A DNA stretch of 64,000 nucleotides, taken from assembly GCF_020594515.1 (NCBI RefSeq), contig NZ_JAJCTH010000009.1, positions 106,386-170,385 on the forward strand, written 5' to 3'. Of this stretch, positions 63,504 to 64,000 are shown piece by piece (position 1 is the first letter of the stretch; each line of letters opens with the position of its first letter). This DNA comes from Rhodoferax sp. U2-2l (lineage in GTDB: Bacteria; Pseudomonadota; Gammaproteobacteria; Burkholderiales; Burkholderiaceae_C). Under the pieces are notes generated by a model, which saw only the letters and a list, made by a program, of their open reading frames with translations, was not told the origin of the DNA and did no database searches. The translations under genes were made by a program, and so were the position numbers.

Positions 63504-64000
63504 ATGGTGATCGCCCCTGAACAGTTGCCCCACATGAGCGCAGATGAACTGCGCGAGGTGGTGCAGTCCCTGCTCAAGACCGTCACCTTCAAACAAGCCA
63601 CCATCGACAAACTCACGCATGAGAACGCTTATCTCAAACGCCTGAAGTTTGCCGCCCAAAGTGAGCGCTTCAGCGCCGAGCAAAGAAGCCTGCTCGAAGA
63701 AACCCTCGATGAGGATCTACAGGCCGTCAGTGACGAGATCGAACAGATCAGTGCCACCGATGCACCGGCACCCCGGGCCAAGGAACAACCCAAACGCCAG
63801 CCCTTGCCAGCCAACCTGCCACGCGTTGAGATTCACCACGAACCCGATGCCACCACCTGTGCTTGCGGCTGTCAAATGAAACGGATCGGTGAAGATGTGG
63901 CCGAGAAGCTGGACTACCAGCCCGGTGTCTTCAGTGTGCAGCGCCACATCCGTGGCAAATGGGTCTGTGCCCAGTGCCAAACGCTGATCCAGGCCCCGGT
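63504..64000 (+). CDS. tnpC: IS66 transposase TnpC, 5' part (cut by the window end)
   Basis: The start ATG 63504 is followed by a leucine-zipper region (DELREVVQSLLKTVTFKQATIDKLTHENAYLKRLKFAAQSERFS), a linker, and the zf-IS66 zinc-binding part (CACGCQMKRIGEDVAEKLDYQPGVFSVQRHIRGKWVCAQC). The DDE catalytic domain lies beyond the window. Open to the last base. Confidence 0.9.
   Translation, partial: MVIAPEQLPHMSADELREVVQSLLKTVTFKQATIDKLTHENAYLKRLKFAAQSERFSAEQRSLLEETLDEDLQAVSDEIEQISATDAPAPRAKEQPKRQPLPANLPRVEIHHEPDATTCACGCQMKRIGEDVAEKLDYQPGVFSVQRHIRGKWVCAQCQTLIQAP

Larger units (their letters stand above)
62577..64000 (+). mobile_element. IS66-family insertion sequence (right end outside window)
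   Basis: Three consecutive genes tnpA-tnpB-tnpC in IS66 order. The left end probably starts at GTAAGCGCCCAGCC (62577), since IS66 termini begin GTAA. The 8 bp before it (GTTTCATC, 62569-62576) would be the target duplication to look for beyond the right end. Confidence 0.85.

Overview
The window looks like chromosome of a betaproteobacterium of the order Burkholderiales, most likely family Comamonadaceae (Rhodoferax/Polaromonas-like). The basis is a GC-rich codon style, the atp operon order I-B-E-F-H-A-G-D-C, a ybeD-lipB-lipA cluster, a GTP-type PEP carboxykinase, a TAXI-type TRAP transporter, and an intergenic palindrome (21951-22004) that I recall as common in this family. The genus is inference.

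Layout. 1-15600 is housekeeping and metabolism: a partial GAF regulator, hemerythrin, GMC oxidoreductase, SrkA-like kinase, sigma-32-type hsp20, FKBP isomerase, a fused kinase/P-loop protein, htpG, a TRAP transporter (permease plus binding protein), D-amino-acid aminotransferase, an EamA exporter, a small lipoprotein and a hypothetical protein. 15600-18474 holds a P-type ATPase remnant, an FNR-type promoter driving pckG, its terminator, and two divergent hairpin elements with a shared core and covarying stems. 18475-31487 holds a SWIM/SNF2 helicase, lipA, lipB and ybeD, and facing them the complete nine-gene F1Fo ATP synthase operon. 31517-35704 holds a coupled lemA-TPM-TPM operon, an NTF2-like protein, a YheT-type hydrolase and a conserved unknown.

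35898-64000 is accessory DNA beginning at a tRNA-Arg(CCG) gene preceded by a duplicate of its own 5' half. To its right lies a tightly packed seven-gene plus-strand operon (36908-58171): a giant DEAD/DEAH helicase with a DUF1998-type C-terminus, a second SNF2/RapA-like helicase, a large N6-adenine DNA methyltransferase, an SMC-like ATPase, a reverse transcriptase fused to a nitrilase domain (architecture of UG1/DRT1 defence RTs), an AlbA/Schlafen-type ATP-binding protein and an HNH nuclease. An XRE regulator, an excisionase-like protein and a tyrosine integrase follow. Next come three unknown genes in a tight operon (60408-62379), a possible fourth one broken by an insertion, and an IS66-family element that runs off the window.

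The helicase/helicase/methyltransferase/ATPase part resembles a DISARM-like or helicase-methylase-ATPase anti-phage module. Its union with an RT-nitrilase, an AlbA protein and an HNH nuclease in one gapless operon is the most interesting feature of the window. The paired hairpin elements at 18113-18367 come second. All calls were made by reading the sequence; no database search was run.
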